From: an uncultured Elusimicrobia bacterium
GTDB lineage: Bacteria > Elusimicrobiota > Elusimicrobia > UBA1565 > UBA9628
DNA length: 64,000 bases
Assembly: GCA_903830945.1 (NCBI GenBank)
Contig: CAIKVT010000039.1
Coordinates: 57,784 to 121,783, forward strand
Direction: 5' to 3'
Shown here: positions 1 to 9,311 of the stretch, piece by piece
How the letters are laid out: every line of letters starts with the position of its first letter
How positions within the stretch are numbered: the first letter of the stretch is position 1
Position numbers and translations under genes: made by a program
Notes under the pieces: model-generated
Databases searched by the model: none
What the model saw: only the letters and a program-made list of their open reading frames with translations
What the model was told of the DNA's origin: nothing

Positions 1-860
1 ATGACGTCCCCGTTGGCGCGCAGTATGAAGAACGAGCGCATGGTAAAGCAATCGAACTTTATTATTCCGTCTTTAAGGATGGTCAATAAAGTCTCATTAT
101 GGAAGGATGGCTCCTGCTCGCGGACTTTGTCCGCCAGCGTTATCATGTCTGGCGCGGAAATCGTAGCGCTTCCTGCATTGTGGTAATAGGGGGCCTCATC
201 ATAGAGCTGCACGAAATACGGGACCCCCTTTTTTTGAGCGTACTTTTTGGTCTCGTCTATGTAGGGCAAGGTCATTGGGTGCAGGGTCTGGCCTGCGACA
301 AAATTAAGCTTATTGCCGTATTGTCCCTTGAGCGTCGCAAGCCGGTCGAACAGGGAATCGACTTTTTTGAAATTGCCAGGGACACCGCGCACCGCGTCGT
401 GATGCTCGCCGACGCCGTCCAGCGACACGCCCACGTCGATGCAGAGGCCCTTTTCGAGCAGGGCGGTCACAATCCCCAAGACACGATCCGGCAACAGCGC
501 GTTGGTGCTGATGGTGGGCCGTGCTTTGGGCAATCGTTCGTGGATAAATAGCAGGATATCCAGCAGGTCGTCGCGCAACGCCGCCTCGCCGCCGGTGATG
601 AGGAGGATTTCAAGGTCCTTGAAAAGCGGGTCGCAGAATACTTTTTTGATCTCTGCGAAAGTGAGGGTGTCGGGGTTCGCCTTCTGTTTCCAGATGTTGC
701 AGAGTCGGCATTTGGAATTGCAGGCATCCGTGATCTCCCATGTCAGCCATCTGACCGGAGGCAATCGGCCAGTCAACTGTAGGAATTTATGGGTTATGAA
801 TGCCTGAACAAAACGTGATAGTACGGCGCTGCGCTTGAAGGCATTGAAAAAATATCTCAT
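1..860 (-). CDS. Radical SAM protein, 3' end beyond window
   Basis: Translation from the ATG at 858-860 gives an open frame of 286 codons to the window edge with no stop, so the C-terminus is missing. Residues 47-54 read CNSKCRLC, the CX3CX2C motif that binds the radical SAM [4Fe-4S] cluster, preceded by WEITDAC and followed by an ITGGEA motif near residue 93, typical of the SPASM/MoaA-like branch. GAGG sits about 11 bases upstream of the start. The gene lies 13 bases after the flippase gene and is probably co-transcribed with it. Substrate is unknown; a role in modifying a surface glycan or a linked peptide is only suggested by the neighbours. The stretch is visibly more AT-rich than the core genome. 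Confidence 0.8.
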   Translation of the reverse strand, partial: MRYFFNAFKRSAVLSRFVQAFITHKFLQLTGRLPPVRWLTWEITDACNSKCRLCNIWKQKANPDTLTFAEIKKVFCDPLFKDLEILLITGGEAALRDDLLDILLFIHERLPKARPTISTNALLPDRVLGIVTALLEKGLCIDVGVSLDGVGEHHDAVRGVPGNFKKVDSLFDRLATLKGQYGNKLNFVAGQTLHPMTLPYIDETKKYAQKKGVPYFVQLYDEAPYYHNAGSATISAPDMITLADKVREQEPSFHNETLLTILKDGIIKFDCFTMRSFFILRANGDV

Positions 861-873
861 TTGAGGTTTATCC

Positions 874-2481
874 TCAGGAAGCATCCGCTATTTGCTGATT
901 GGGACTGCGGAATGGATCCAGGAATCTTTGGGCGAACCGCGTGTCGTTTTTGATCAATATCATAAGGTCTCTGCTGTCCAAAGGTTTTATGCGCAACAGC
1001 AGCCCAAGGTAAATCCCGGAAAATAGAGATGCCTGGATGGTAAAGACGGCTAAGTTCGATATTCGATCTGGCTTGATTAAGCCGTGAGAGGCGGCGGTTA
1101 AACACCAGACCAAAAGCCCCGCACCGATGCTCACCACGAAGATGTACGTAAAAGGTTTTTTATTGAATAAACCTAGCGGCAGGCCGAGTTCCTGGTGCAA
1201 TTTTGCAAAGCCATAAGCTGCGGAGGCTATCAGCGAAATAGATGTTCCGATGGCAACACCCAGGAATCCGAATTTTGTTATTAAAATAATACTCAAGGGG
1301 ATATTGAAGACTGCGGCGATCAAGCCTGCCTTCATTTCAATCTCTGTTTTCGCGATCGCCTGCACGACGACGGATCTCATCCCTGATATCACGGCTGTGC
1401 CCCAGCCAATGGCCAGGATTTGGATGACCCAGGCGGATCGGTCATAACCGGGACCCATCCAGATCGACATGATTTGATGGGCGGCGGCCATGATGAAGAT
1501 GAAGAATGGGATGGTTATAAGCGCCAAGTATTTGGTTCCTCTGATATATCCGTCAATGAGTTTGTCTCTGGCCCCTTGTGCGTCAATTTCAGAAAAGGCC
1601 GGGATAAGAGCGCTTAGGAATAAAAGCACCACGGATATCGCCTGTTGTATGACGGAGAATCCGAGCTGAAAGAAAGTCACCAGGCTTAATGACAAAAAGT
1701 ATGTAATAAGCAGTTTGTCGATCTGCATCGAAATCGCGGAGGATATTCTGGCGACCTGCAATTTCGCCCCATAACCAAAGAGCGTCCCGAACATTTTTTT
1801 GCTGAGAAATCGGCAGGATAAGCTCAGTTCAGGCAATATTTTATAGGCCATGGAAACATTGATTAAACCGCCCGCTATGAGGATGATGCCGTTATTGATG
1901 ATTAATCCGCGCAGCCCATATCCATGTGTCAAAACGAATATCGTGCCTGCAACGTTGGGAATAGATGTGATTAGAGCTATCTTGTTGCAGATATCCATAC
2001 GTTGAAGCCCGTTCTGAATAGCGATAGAAATGCTAAAAATACTCGAAACGCAAAAAATAGTCAGGCTGACCCAAAATACGAATAAAGATTCACTGTAAAG
2101 TTGTGCTGGAATCTTTAAAATCCTAAAAATGGGATTTATGAATAGACATGCTAGGGCCATGACTGCGAATGCGAATATCGAGTAAAAAGTGATGCCGCAA
2201 TTGATGACTTGATTTATTTTTTCGGTATCTTTTTTTGTGTGGAATTCCGCGATGTATTTGATGAAGGATGATCCGATGCCCAGATCCAATAATCCAAAAT
2301 AGCCGGTAATGACTCCCACGATCGCCCACACCCCATATCTCTCTATGCCGATATGGTGAATAATAAATGGAGTGAGGAAGAGGCCCACCAAAATGCCCCA
2401 TATTTTTCCGATAAAATTATAAAACGTGTTTTTTATGACCTTTTGTGACAAGGGTTGTTCCGCTTCGTTTGTCATTCCCAT
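874..2481 (-). CDS. Polysaccharide flippase, Wzx/MATE-like
   Basis: A 535-residue polytopic membrane protein with about 12-14 hydrophobic segments and the N-terminal arrangement KNTFYNFIGKIWGILVGLF seen in Wzx/RfbX polysaccharide exporters of the MOP superfamily. Such proteins flip undecaprenyl-linked oligosaccharide units across the inner membrane. The frame is open up to 2544, but residues before the ATG at 2481 are low-complexity and unlike the family, so 2481 (or the ATG two codons on) is preferred. It is followed after 13 bases by the radical SAM gene. The gene is clearly more AT-rich than its downstream neighbours, as is usual for horizontally exchanged flippases. Product class is secure; the transported glycan is unknown. 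Confidence 0.85.
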   Translation of the reverse strand: MGMTNEAEQPLSQKVIKNTFYNFIGKIWGILVGLFLTPFIIHHIGIERYGVWAIVGVITGYFGLLDLGIGSSFIKYIAEFHTKKDTEKINQVINCGITFYSIFAFAVMALACLFINPIFRILKIPAQLYSESLFVFWVSLTIFCVSSIFSISIAIQNGLQRMDICNKIALITSIPNVAGTIFVLTHGYGLRGLIINNGIILIAGGLINVSMAYKILPELSLSCRFLSKKMFGTLFGYGAKLQVARISSAISMQIDKLLITYFLSLSLVTFFQLGFSVIQQAISVVLLFLSALIPAFSEIDAQGARDKLIDGYIRGTKYLALITIPFFIFIMAAAHQIMSIWMGPGYDRSAWVIQILAIGWGTAVISGMRSVVVQAIAKTEIEMKAGLIAAVFNIPLSIILITKFGFLGVAIGTSISLIASAAYGFAKLHQELGLPLGLFNKKPFTYIFVVSIGAGLLVWCLTAASHGLIKPDRISNLAVFTIQASLFSGIYLGLLLRIKPLDSRDLMILIKNDTRFAQRFLDPFRSPNQQIADAS

Positions 2482-2666
2482 AAAAAGTGTTTTCTCTGAA
2501 CTCCGTGTTGCGTATGACTTCCCTCCTGCGGATGCGGACTGCAAACGCGCGCTCGACGATTAAGTCCGCGGCTTTTCGCCGGAGAGGCACGATAGGTCGA
2601 GCGCTTTTACCTCGGCATCAATCTGATCGGATCATTTTGACTGAGGCAAAACTGGAGACAGCGGCC

Positions 2667-3548
2667 TCAGCCGGCATTCGCCTCTAACTGCCGAAATCCT
2701 TCTTCCAAACTTATCCGGGGCTTCCATCCAGGCAGCTTCTCTCCTTTGGCCCACGGCCGCATGACCTCGCGCCGCCGGTAGGGGCGGGCGCCCCAGTTGA
2801 TCTTAAGCATCAGCCCCGTCGCCGCCTCAAAGACCGCGGCTACCTCGCGTACGGAGCGCGGCCGCCCTGAGGATAGGGCATAAGCCTCTGCTCGCCGCAC
2901 TTTTCCCGCGAGCAGGCGTTTCCCGGCCATGACAAACGCATTGACCAAGTCGTCGACGTGGACTAGATCGAGGAGTTGTCCGCCCGGCACGAAATCCACC
3001 CTCTCCTTGGCCGCGCGGCGTAAACCGGCCAGAAGTTTCGGCCGGGGGTCATCCGGCCCGTAGGAATCGAAAATCTTCAACGTGATCGTTTTTAGGCCGT
3101 GTGCTTGCTGGTAATAGACCAGGATATCCTCGATGGCCTGCTTGGTGGCCGCGTAAAGATTGACCGGATCGTAGGGCGCGTCGCGGAAGTGCTGCCAAGC
3201 CGTGCCCGTGTTGACCAGTCTCAGCGCGCCGCTGCGCGCCATGGCTTCCGCCAGCTGGCAGCCCAGCAGGATATTGCCTTCGATGAGAGGCCGCACGTCG
3301 GCTGGCGAGTGCTCGGAGACATAGAGGGCTGCTAGATGGAAAACCACGTCGGGTTTGCATGCGGCCAGGGATCTTAGGAGGCTGTCCGTGCCGCCGTCAA
3401 AGGAGCATGTCCTTAGACCCGGTATGGTGGGGCGCCGCGACTGTGGGCGTATCAGCGCCCAAACCTGCCAGCCGTCGCCAAGTAGGCGCCGCGACAGGTT
3501 TTTCCCGATGCAGCCGGAAGCTCCCGTGACTAAAGCTCGACGCGGCAT
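2667..3548 (-). CDS. NAD-dependent sugar epimerase/reductase (extended SDR)
   Basis: The 293-residue protein starts with the Rossmann motif TGASGCIGKN (residues 8-17) and has the YAATK catalytic YX3K pair near residues 131-135, both diagnostic of extended short-chain dehydrogenases acting on nucleotide sugars. It lies divergent from rfbF/rfbG, which make CDP-4-keto-6-deoxyglucose, so it could be a 4-ketoreductase or epimerase of a CDP-deoxyhexose (RfbJ/abequose-synthase type); that substrate is inferred from position only. A TATAAT box ends 8 bases before the ATG, suggesting an almost leaderless transcript starting at this gene. Confidence 0.75.
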   Translation of the reverse strand: MPRRALVTGASGCIGKNLSRRLLGDGWQVWALIRPQSRRPTIPGLRTCSFDGGTDSLLRSLAACKPDVVFHLAALYVSEHSPADVRPLIEGNILLGCQLAEAMARSGALRLVNTGTAWQHFRDAPYDPVNLYAATKQAIEDILVYYQQAHGLKTITLKIFDSYGPDDPRPKLLAGLRRAAKERVDFVPGGQLLDLVHVDDLVNAFVMAGKRLLAGKVRRAEAYALSSGRPRSVREVAAVFEAATGLMLKINWGARPYRRREVMRPWAKGEKLPGWKPRISLEEGFRQLEANAG

Positions 3549-3556
3549 GATGGATT

Positions 3557-3562
3557 ATTATA
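3557..3562 (-). promoter_or_regulatory. -10 box for the SDR gene, near-leaderless
   Basis: Perfect TATAAT on the minus strand with 8 bases between it and the ATG at 3548. No convincing -35 hexamer is seen at 16-18 bases. A start point 6-8 bases downstream would fall at or next to the start codon. Confidence 0.55.
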
Positions 3563-3659
3563 TCAGTTCAGGTCGAGGCTGCTCCCTCTTGCGAGGAAAT
3601 AGACCAGTTGAGTCCCCTAAAGCGCAAAATCTTTCAAGGCTTGACTTGGAAATATTAGT

Positions 3660-3665
3660 TATACT
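3660..3665 (+). promoter_or_regulatory. Probable -10 box for rfbF
   Basis: TATACT ending 11 bases before the rfbF ATG at 3677. A TTGACT lies at 3641-3646, but the 13-base spacer is too short to pair with this box. No Shine-Dalgarno sequence is visible, so the leader would be only a few bases. Confidence 0.4.
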
Positions 3666-3676
3666 TTTTCAATACT

Positions 3677-4471
3677 ATGACTAAACACAAGAATGCCGGG
3701 ATCGTCGCGGCCATTCTGGCCGGCGGGCTGGGGACCAGGATCAGTGAGGAATCAGCCCTGCGGCCTAAGCCGATGATCGAGATTGGCGGCCAGCCCATCC
3801 TCTGGCATATCATGAAGATTTATTCCCAGCATGGCATCCAGGACTTTGTCATCTGTCTCGGCTACCGGGGCTACCTGATCAAGGAATACTTCGCGAACTA
3901 TTTCCTGCACACCTCCGACGTGACCTTCGACATGAAGGCCAACCGCATGACGGTGCATTCGAACCACACCGAGCCCTGGCGCGTCACGCTGGTGGACACC
4001 GGCGATCAAAGCCAGACCGGCGGGCGCCTCAAGAAGATCCGGAAATATCTCCCAAACCGGACCTTTTGCCTCACGTATGGCGACGGAGTCGGCGACATCG
4101 ATATATCGGCCGGCATCGCGTTCCATAAGAAGAAGAAGGCCTTGGCGACCTTGACGGCCGTGCAGGCTCCCGGACGCTTCGGCGTGCCCGACATCCGCCA
4201 GGATTGGATCACCGGCTTCCGTGAAAAGGCCGCCGGTGACGCGGGCCTCATCAACGGCGGATTCTTTGTCCTGGAGCCCCGCGCCCTCGACTATATCAAG
4301 GACGATTCCACCCGTTGGGAAGAGCAGCCTCTCCAGACGCTGGCCGAAGAAGGGAAGCTGGCTGCTTACAGGCATCTCGGCTTCTGGTATGCCATGGACA
4401 CCCTCCGGGAAAAAAACCACCTCGAGGAACTCTGGGCTTCCGGCCAAGCCCCCTGGAAGACTTGGGCGTGA
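3677..4471 (+). CDS. rfbF: Glucose-1-phosphate cytidylyltransferase
   Basis: A 264-residue nucleotidyltransferase, the usual family length. The N-terminus has [12 protein letters not shown] followed by [10 protein letters not shown], the CTP and sugar-1-phosphate binding signature of RfbF; further hallmarks are [10 protein letters not shown] and the C-terminal [12 protein letters not shown]. It makes CDP-glucose from glucose-1-phosphate and CTP, the first committed step toward CDP-linked 6-deoxy and 3,6-dideoxyhexoses. The next gene starts on a GTGA overlap with its stop codon, and together they form the standard rfbF-rfbG pair. The 3-dehydrase rfbH that usually follows is absent from this window. 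Confidence 0.93.
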   Translation: MTKHKNAGIVAAILAGGLGTRISEESALRPKPMIEIGGQPILWHIMKIYSQHGIQDFVICLGYRGYLIKEYFANYFLHTSDVTFDMKANRMTVHSNHTEPWRVTLVDTGDQSQTGGRLKKIRKYLPNRTFCLTYGDGVGDIDISAGIAFHKKKKALATLTAVQAPGRFGVPDIRQDWITGFREKAAGDAGLINGGFFVLEPRALDYIKDDSTRWEEQPLQTLAEEGKLAAYRHLGFWYAMDTLREKNHLEELWASGQAPWKTWA

Positions 4472-5583
4472 AGTCTTCTCGTGCCTTTGGCGGCGTCTTC
4501 GCGGGCAAGACGGTCCTGGTCACGGGACATACGGGCTTTAAGGGCGCTTGGCTTGCCCTCTGGCTCCAGGACCTCGGCGCCAAAGTCATCGGCTTCTCTT
4601 TGCCGCCGGCGACGAAACCGAATCTCTACGAACGGTTGGGCTTGGGCTGCCTCATGGAGTCCCATTTCGCGGATCTTCGGCAGCCGGGCCCGATTTCGCG
4701 CGTGCTGCGCCGGTTCCGCCCGGAGCTCGTCTTCCACCTGGCCGCGCAAGCCCTCGTGCGCCCTTCCTACGAGGATCCGGCGCGGACGTTTGCGACGAAT
4801 GTCCTGGGGATGGTCAACCTATTGGACGCGGTGCGCGCCACTTCCTCCGTGCGGGTCTGCCAGGTCATCACGTCGGACAAATGCTATGAGAACCGCGAGT
4901 CCCACCACGCTTATCGCGAGGGCGACCGGCTGGGCGGTCGCGACCCTTACAGCGCCAGCAAGGCCTGCGCGGAACTGGTCGTCTCCTCATATAGGGATTC
5001 TTTTTTTCCGATCGAGCTGATGAGACGTCACCGCGTATCGTTGAGCTCCGTGCGCGCGGGCAACGTCATTGGCGGCGGCGACTGGGCCCAGGATCGCCTT
5101 ATTCCGGACTGCGTGCGATCCCTTGGCGCGGGCCGGCCTATCCTGATCAGAAACCCCGCATCGGTGCGCCCCTGGCAGCACGTTCTGGAGCCTCTGGCCG
5201 GCTATCTACGGCTGGCGTCCCTGCAGCTTAAAGCCCCCGCGCGTTACGCCCAGGCCTGGAATTTTGGGCCATCGTCACGCGCGGCCCGGGTGGGAGATAT
5301 CGTCGATTTGGTCATCGGCCATTGGGGCGGCGGCAAATGGCGTTGCCCTGCGTCCTCGCGGAATCGCGCGCCTCACGAGGCGCGCCTTCTGAAGCTTGAC
5401 TGCGGTAAGGCGAGGCGGCTCTTGCGCTGGCGGCCCGTCTATAGCCTGGAACAGAGCGTTGCCGAGACCATCCGTTGGTACCGTGGATTCTCTCTGGAGC
5501 GCGACTTTAACGCGTTATCTTTTACACGCGGGCAGATCCGGGATTATCTGGTCGCCGGCCAGGAACACGACTGGCTCTGGTGA
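4468..5583 (+). CDS. rfbG: CDP-glucose 4,6-dehydratase
   Basis: A 371-residue extended SDR. The motif [15 protein letters not shown] near residues 17-31 is characteristic of RfbG rather than dTDP-glucose dehydratases, and YSASKACAE supplies the YX3K pair. It converts CDP-glucose to CDP-4-keto-6-deoxyglucose. An ATG-initiated frame begins at 4315 inside rfbF, but the family start matches GTG at 4468, which overlaps the rfbF TGA as GTGA and has GGAAG nine bases upstream, so that start is chosen. The last 40 bases overlap the 3' end of the convergent epimerase gene. Confidence 0.9.
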   Translation: MKSSRAFGGVFAGKTVLVTGHTGFKGAWLALWLQDLGAKVIGFSLPPATKPNLYERLGLGCLMESHFADLRQPGPISRVLRRFRPELVFHLAAQALVRPSYEDPARTFATNVLGMVNLLDAVRATSSVRVCQVITSDKCYENRESHHAYREGDRLGGRDPYSASKACAELVVSSYRDSFFPIELMRRHRVSLSSVRAGNVIGGGDWAQDRLIPDCVRSLGAGRPILIRNPASVRPWQHVLEPLAGYLRLASLQLKAPARYAQAWNFGPSSRAARVGDIVDLVIGHWGGGKWRCPASSRNRAPHEARLLKLDCGKARRLLRWRPVYSLEQSVAETIRWYRGFSLERDFNALSFTRGQIRDYLVAGQEHDWLW

Positions 5584-6617
5584 GCTTGCGCGGCCCAAGC
5601 CGCGGTGCGGCGTATCGCCTCCTCCAAACCCACGGTCTGGCGCAGGCCGAGCTCCTCGCGCGCTCTTCGGGTGGAAGGGACGTATTGTTCGGCGGGCCGC
5701 CCTGGGCAAGGAACCCCGAGCACGCGCACCGGCAGGTCCGGTTTTAGGACCCGGGCGACGGTCTCGGCCAGTTCCCGGATACTGACGCGATTCTCAGAGC
5801 CGACGTTGTAGGCGCGGCCGGACCGGCCGCGCAGCAGGATGGTCCAGAGCCACGTGGCGAGGTCGGATGTGTAGAGATAGGAGCGATAAGGCGTTCCGTC
5901 TCCGCGCACCTCGATGGGGCGGCCTTGCAGAGAGTCGCGGATGAAGTTCCCTATGGCAAAATGGGTGTCCAGCGAAAGTCCGGGCCCTACGAAAGCGAAG
6001 CCTCGGGCGATCGTGGTCTCCATCTTGCCGCGGTCGGCTTCGGCGACGCAGAGAAGTTCGGCCTGTCTCTTGCCTTGTGTGTAGGCGGAGGTCGGTGCCG
6101 CGGGGTCGAAGACGGCGACGTGATCCTCGGGGATGTGGGTCATCGCGTCGGGCTGTTTTCCGTAAATCGCGCCTGAACTTATAAATAAGAATTTTTGGGC
6201 GCCGCACGATTTTGTGAATTCCAGGGTATGCCGCGTGCCTTGCACGATGGTCTCCAGCATCAAATCCGGCTGGTCTTGATTCAACTTGTCGCTCGCTTCA
6301 GTCGCTGCGTGGATGATGTGCGAATATTGTCCTTGGGGGAAATCGAAGGATCGGACATCGCCGCGATGGAAGCTCACGGCCTGGGCGCCGGCCAGCTGGG
6401 GGCAACGCCCGCGAAAAGCGGCCTCATCCCTGGTGAGGACCAAGGTCTCGGCTTTCAGCTCCAGTTTCTGGTTCGCGTGAAGGAAGCTTTCCAGAAGCCG
6501 GCAGCCGAAGAATCCGGTTCCGCCGGTCATGAAGATCCTGGCGCCGCGCAGGCCTTCCCAAAAACCTTCATCCGCAGCGAGGCTGTCTTCCGGACCGCCG
6601 TTGGAGATCTCGCGCAT
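5544..6617 (-). CDS. NAD-dependent sugar epimerase/dehydratase
   Basis: A 357-residue extended SDR with the opening FWEGLRGARIFMTGGTGFFG (residues 19-38), an SSGAIYG serine motif and YTQGKRQAE carrying the YX3K pair. The 'trp-glycine loop plus GGTGFFG' opening is common in nucleotide-sugar dehydratases of polysaccharide loci. It is the last gene of the seven-gene minus-strand operon headed by the GT87-like gene and starts nine bases after the GT2 stop. Its exact reaction (4,6-dehydration, epimerisation or decarboxylation of an NDP-sugar) cannot be fixed from sequence. Its 3' end overlaps the convergent rfbG by 40 bases. Confidence 0.8.
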   Translation of the reverse strand: MREISNGGPEDSLAADEGFWEGLRGARIFMTGGTGFFGCRLLESFLHANQKLELKAETLVLTRDEAAFRGRCPQLAGAQAVSFHRGDVRSFDFPQGQYSHIIHAATEASDKLNQDQPDLMLETIVQGTRHTLEFTKSCGAQKFLFISSGAIYGKQPDAMTHIPEDHVAVFDPAAPTSAYTQGKRQAELLCVAEADRGKMETTIARGFAFVGPGLSLDTHFAIGNFIRDSLQGRPIEVRGDGTPYRSYLYTSDLATWLWTILLRGRSGRAYNVGSENRVSIRELAETVARVLKPDLPVRVLGVPCPGRPAEQYVPSTRRAREELGLRQTVGLEEAIRRTAAWAAQAHQSQSCSWPATR

Positions 6618-6626
6618 GGGGGCCGC

Positions 6627-7556
6627 TTAGAAGTTGATCCGCTCCTTCTCGACGACGAGCGGGCGCTTGAGGACCTGGGTGTGGATCGCTCCGATGTATT
6701 CCCCAAGGATGCCAATGAAGAAGAGCTGGACTGCGGAGAAGAAGAATATCGCGATGAGCAGCGGCGCCACGCCGACCGTGAACCAGGACCAGAAAATCAG
6801 CTTGGCGGCCAAGTAGGCAAGGGCGACCAGTAGACTTAGCGCCGACATCAAAAAACCCGCCATAGTCGCTATCCGCAGCGGGATCTTGGAATGGTTGGTG
6901 ATGCCGAGCATGGCCATGTCGTAGAGCGTGTAGAAATTGTTCTTCGTGAAGCCGCGTCGGCGGCGGTTCTGGCGATATTCGACATGGGCCTGTTTAAAGC
7001 CTATGTCGCAGATCATGCCGCGGAAATAGGGATAAGGATCATCGATCGTGCGCACCACGTCCATGACCGCGCGGTCGTACAGGCCGAAGCCCGTGGCGTT
7101 TTTAACCAGCTCGATCTCGGAGAGTCGGCCGATCAGGTCGTAGTAGGCCTTGCGGATTATGGACATGAGCGTCGATTCGTCGCTTTCGGTCTTGATGCCC
7201 AGCACGATCTTAAAGCCCTCGTCCCACTTCTTGATGAATTCCGGGATCAGAGTCGGTGGGTCCTGGAGGTCGCTGGCCATGACGATCACCGCGTCGCCCT
7301 TGGCCTCGATCATGGCGTGGTGGGGCGAGCGGATGTGGCCGAAGTTGCGCGCGTTGACGATGACTTTGAGGTTTTTGTCTTCGCGGGCGAGCTCGCGCAG
7401 GATGGCGACGGTCTCGTCAGAGGATGCGTTGTCGATACAGATATGCTCGTAGGCGTAGCCGGGCAGCTTTGCGAAGACCGCCTGGATCTGGGTATGGAGC
7501 TGCCGGATGTTGGCCTGCTCGTTGTAGCAGGGCGTGACGACGCTGATCAGTTTCAT
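6627..7556 (-). CDS. Family 2 glycosyltransferase, polyprenyl-phosphate sugar type
   Basis: The 309-residue protein begins with VVTPCYNEQANI, has IDNASSDETV and ASDLQDPP (the DXD-like donor site near residue 98), and ends with two long hydrophobic segments (about residues 225-295). This is the layout of DPM1/ArnC/GtrB-like enzymes that transfer a sugar to undecaprenyl phosphate at the inner membrane. It starts on an ATGA overlap with the cyclase gene, so it is translationally coupled and probably handles the sugar made by the operon. A GtrA gene at 13438 could supply the matching flippase, but that link is inferred. Confidence 0.85.
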   Translation of the reverse strand: MKLISVVTPCYNEQANIRQLHTQIQAVFAKLPGYAYEHICIDNASSDETVAILRELAREDKNLKVIVNARNFGHIRSPHHAMIEAKGDAVIVMASDLQDPPTLIPEFIKKWDEGFKIVLGIKTESDESTLMSIIRKAYYDLIGRLSEIELVKNATGFGLYDRAVMDVVRTIDDPYPYFRGMICDIGFKQAHVEYRQNRRRRGFTKNNFYTLYDMAMLGITNHSKIPLRIATMAGFLMSALSLLVALAYLAAKLIFWSWFTVGVAPLLIAIFFFSAVQLFFIGILGEYIGAIHTQVLKRPLVVEKERINF

Positions 7557-8620
7557 TGGTACTCCATGAGGGCGCTGGCGACTAATGGCAGCAGTTGTTC
7601 CGGCGTCATCGCGATCTTTTCCATTCGGCCGACGCCCCGCGTTAAAATGCAGTTAATCTTGCCGCCGTTGTTCTTCTTGTCAAGTTTCATGGTGTCGATG
7701 AACCTGGGCAAGCCGACTTTCGGGAGCTTTTCTTCAAAGGGCTGATAAAAGGGCCGAAAAACGCGGTCGAGTCTGTGGAAAGTCCCCGGCGGGACGAAGC
7801 CTATCTTCTCCGAGATGAACGTCGCGGTTCCCATGCCTAGAAGAACCGCTATGCCGTGCGGGATCGCGTACTTCGTCACGGACTCATAAGCGTGGCCGAA
7901 CGTGTGGCCGTAGTTGAGCAGATTGCGGATCCCGTGGTCGAACTCATCTTTCTCGATGTAGTTTTTCTTGATCGCTAATGAATCGAGGATCATCTTCCGA
8001 AGAAGGATCTCGTCGGCGGGGTCGCGAGAGAGTCTCCGGAGGTCTGCCTGGAGCCTTTCCCAGGGCTTCTTGCCGTCGACGAGCGCGAGTTTGACGATCT
8101 CGCCGATCCCCGATCGGATATCGTCGGGCGCGAGGGTTTTCAAGACGGACGTGACGAGATGCACGCGACGGGGCGGATAGAATGTCCCGAGCTGATTCTT
8201 GAAGCCGGCGATATTGATTGAACTCTTGCTTCCGATGCAGCTGTCGCCTTGGGCGAGCAAGGTGGTCGGGATGAACTCCCAGCGGCAGCCGCGTAGGAGT
8301 ATGGAGGCGATGAAGCAGCCGATGTCCTGGACGACGCCGCCGCCGATGACGAGGAGGCCGGAGTCTCTTCGAAAGCCCGCTGTGATGAGCCCGTGCAAGA
8401 GCGGGGCGATGCGCTCGTAGGATTTATTCGGCTCGTCAGCGGTCACCGCCAATGTGCGTGCGAAGTCAAGTCCGCGGAGATCGCTTTTGTAGAGGCGCGC
8501 CACGGTCCGATCAACGAGCGCGAAAATGCTGCGCCCGGCGCAGGCTTTGGCGACGGCGGAAAGGAGCGTCGTCGCGGGTTCGACCGCGTAGGGATGCTCG
8601 CGGCTTTGAATGGTCAGCAT
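7553..8620 (-). CDS. 3-dehydroquinate-synthase-like sugar cyclase
   Basis: A 355-residue member of the DHQ synthase/sugar phosphate cyclase family. Visible signatures are GGGVVQD at 93-99 for NAD binding, PTTLLAQGDS at 118-127, GEIVK at 173-177 with the metal-ligand Glu, and NYGHTFGHA around 237-244 plus His255 as the other metal ligands. The lysine/asparagine loop reads KSSINIAGFKNQ, differing from the KTGVNH usual in AroB. Residues before the ATG at 8620 in the longer frame (to 8659) do not fit the family. Being inside a sugar operon, coupled to GT2, suggests a dedicated cyclase rather than the shikimate enzyme, but genuine AroB activity is not excluded. Confidence 0.75.
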   Translation of the reverse strand: MLTIQSREHPYAVEPATTLLSAVAKACAGRSIFALVDRTVARLYKSDLRGLDFARTLAVTADEPNKSYERIAPLLHGLITAGFRRDSGLLVIGGGVVQDIGCFIASILLRGCRWEFIPTTLLAQGDSCIGSKSSINIAGFKNQLGTFYPPRRVHLVTSVLKTLAPDDIRSGIGEIVKLALVDGKKPWERLQADLRRLSRDPADEILLRKMILDSLAIKKNYIEKDEFDHGIRNLLNYGHTFGHAYESVTKYAIPHGIAVLLGMGTATFISEKIGFVPPGTFHRLDRVFRPFYQPFEEKLPKVGLPRFIDTMKLDKKNNGGKINCILTRGVGRMEKIAMTPEQLLPLVASALMEYQ

Positions 8621-8636
8621 GCGGGCGCAGGAGCGG

Positions 8637-9311
8637 TCACTGGCAGATGAGCCCCCCATCGATGACGAGCGTTTGGCCGGTCAAATAGGTGTTGTCCTCG
8701 GAGCAAAGGAAGGCGATCAAACGGGCGATCTCGTGGGGCTGCGCGAGTCGGCGCAGCGGGATCGTCCGCGTGATCTTGGCGAGGTTTTGGGGTGAGTTGT
8801 TTTGCTGTGTCAGCTCCGTGTCGACGTAGCCGGGCGCGATGGAATTGACCAGGATGCCGTCCGGGCCCAACTCCACTGCCAGCGTGCGGGTCAAACCGTC
8901 GAGCCCGGCCTTGGATGCGCAATAGGCGGCCCGCTTTTCTTTGGCGATCTGGCTGAAGACGCTGCTGACGTTGACGATCCGGCCCCAGCGGCGGGCGCGC
9001 ATATCGGCGGCTAGTCCTTGGGCGAGCAAGGCCGGAGCGGTGAGATTGACTTGCAGCATCGCTTGCCAATCCTCGGGGCGGACCGCCTCGATGGCGTTGA
9101 GGATGTTGATCCCGGCGTTGTTGACGAGGATGTCGATCCCGGCATTTCTGTGGCGGGCGACGAAGGCCCGGATCGAGTCGGATGACAGGAGGTCGAGATC
9201 TTGGCGTCGGGGGGAAAGCACCGTCACGCCGCGGTCGGACAACGCGCTTGCGATCGCGGCGCCGATCCCGCGCGAGGCGCCCGTAACCAGGGCCGTGTGC
9301 GGGACGCTCAC
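8637..9311 (-). CDS. Short-chain dehydrogenase/reductase (FabG-like)
   Basis: A 224-residue classical SDR: TGASRGIGAA at 10-19 for NAD(P) binding, NNAG near residue 66, the catalytic serine in NVSSVFS, YCASKAG as YX3K, and a C-terminal TGQTLVIDGG. It starts on a four-base overlap with the aldolase gene and ends 16 bases before the cyclase start, so it belongs to the same operon. In that setting it most likely reduces or oxidises a keto or hydroxyl group on the operon's product rather than serving fatty-acid synthesis; no acyl-carrier gene is nearby. Confidence 0.85.
   Translation of the reverse strand: MSVPHTALVTGASRGIGAAIASALSDRGVTVLSPRRQDLDLLSSDSIRAFVARHRNAGIDILVNNAGINILNAIEAVRPEDWQAMLQVNLTAPALLAQGLAADMRARRWGRIVNVSSVFSQIAKEKRAAYCASKAGLDGLTRTLAVELGPDGILVNSIAPGYVDTELTQQNNSPQNLAKITRTIPLRRLAQPHEIARLIAFLCSEDNTYLTGQTLVIDGGLICQ

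Noticed and set aside
3641..3646. TTGACT as the -35 of the rfbF promoter
   Set aside because: The spacer to the TATACT box is only 13 bases, too short for a normal pairing.
3752..4447. 231-codon minus-strand open frame opposite rfbF
   Set aside because: It fully overlaps a well-supported gene and shows no family motif.
7553..8620. Housekeeping aroB
   Set aside because: No other shikimate gene is adjacent and the lysine/asparagine loop differs from the AroB consensus; kept as an alternative only.
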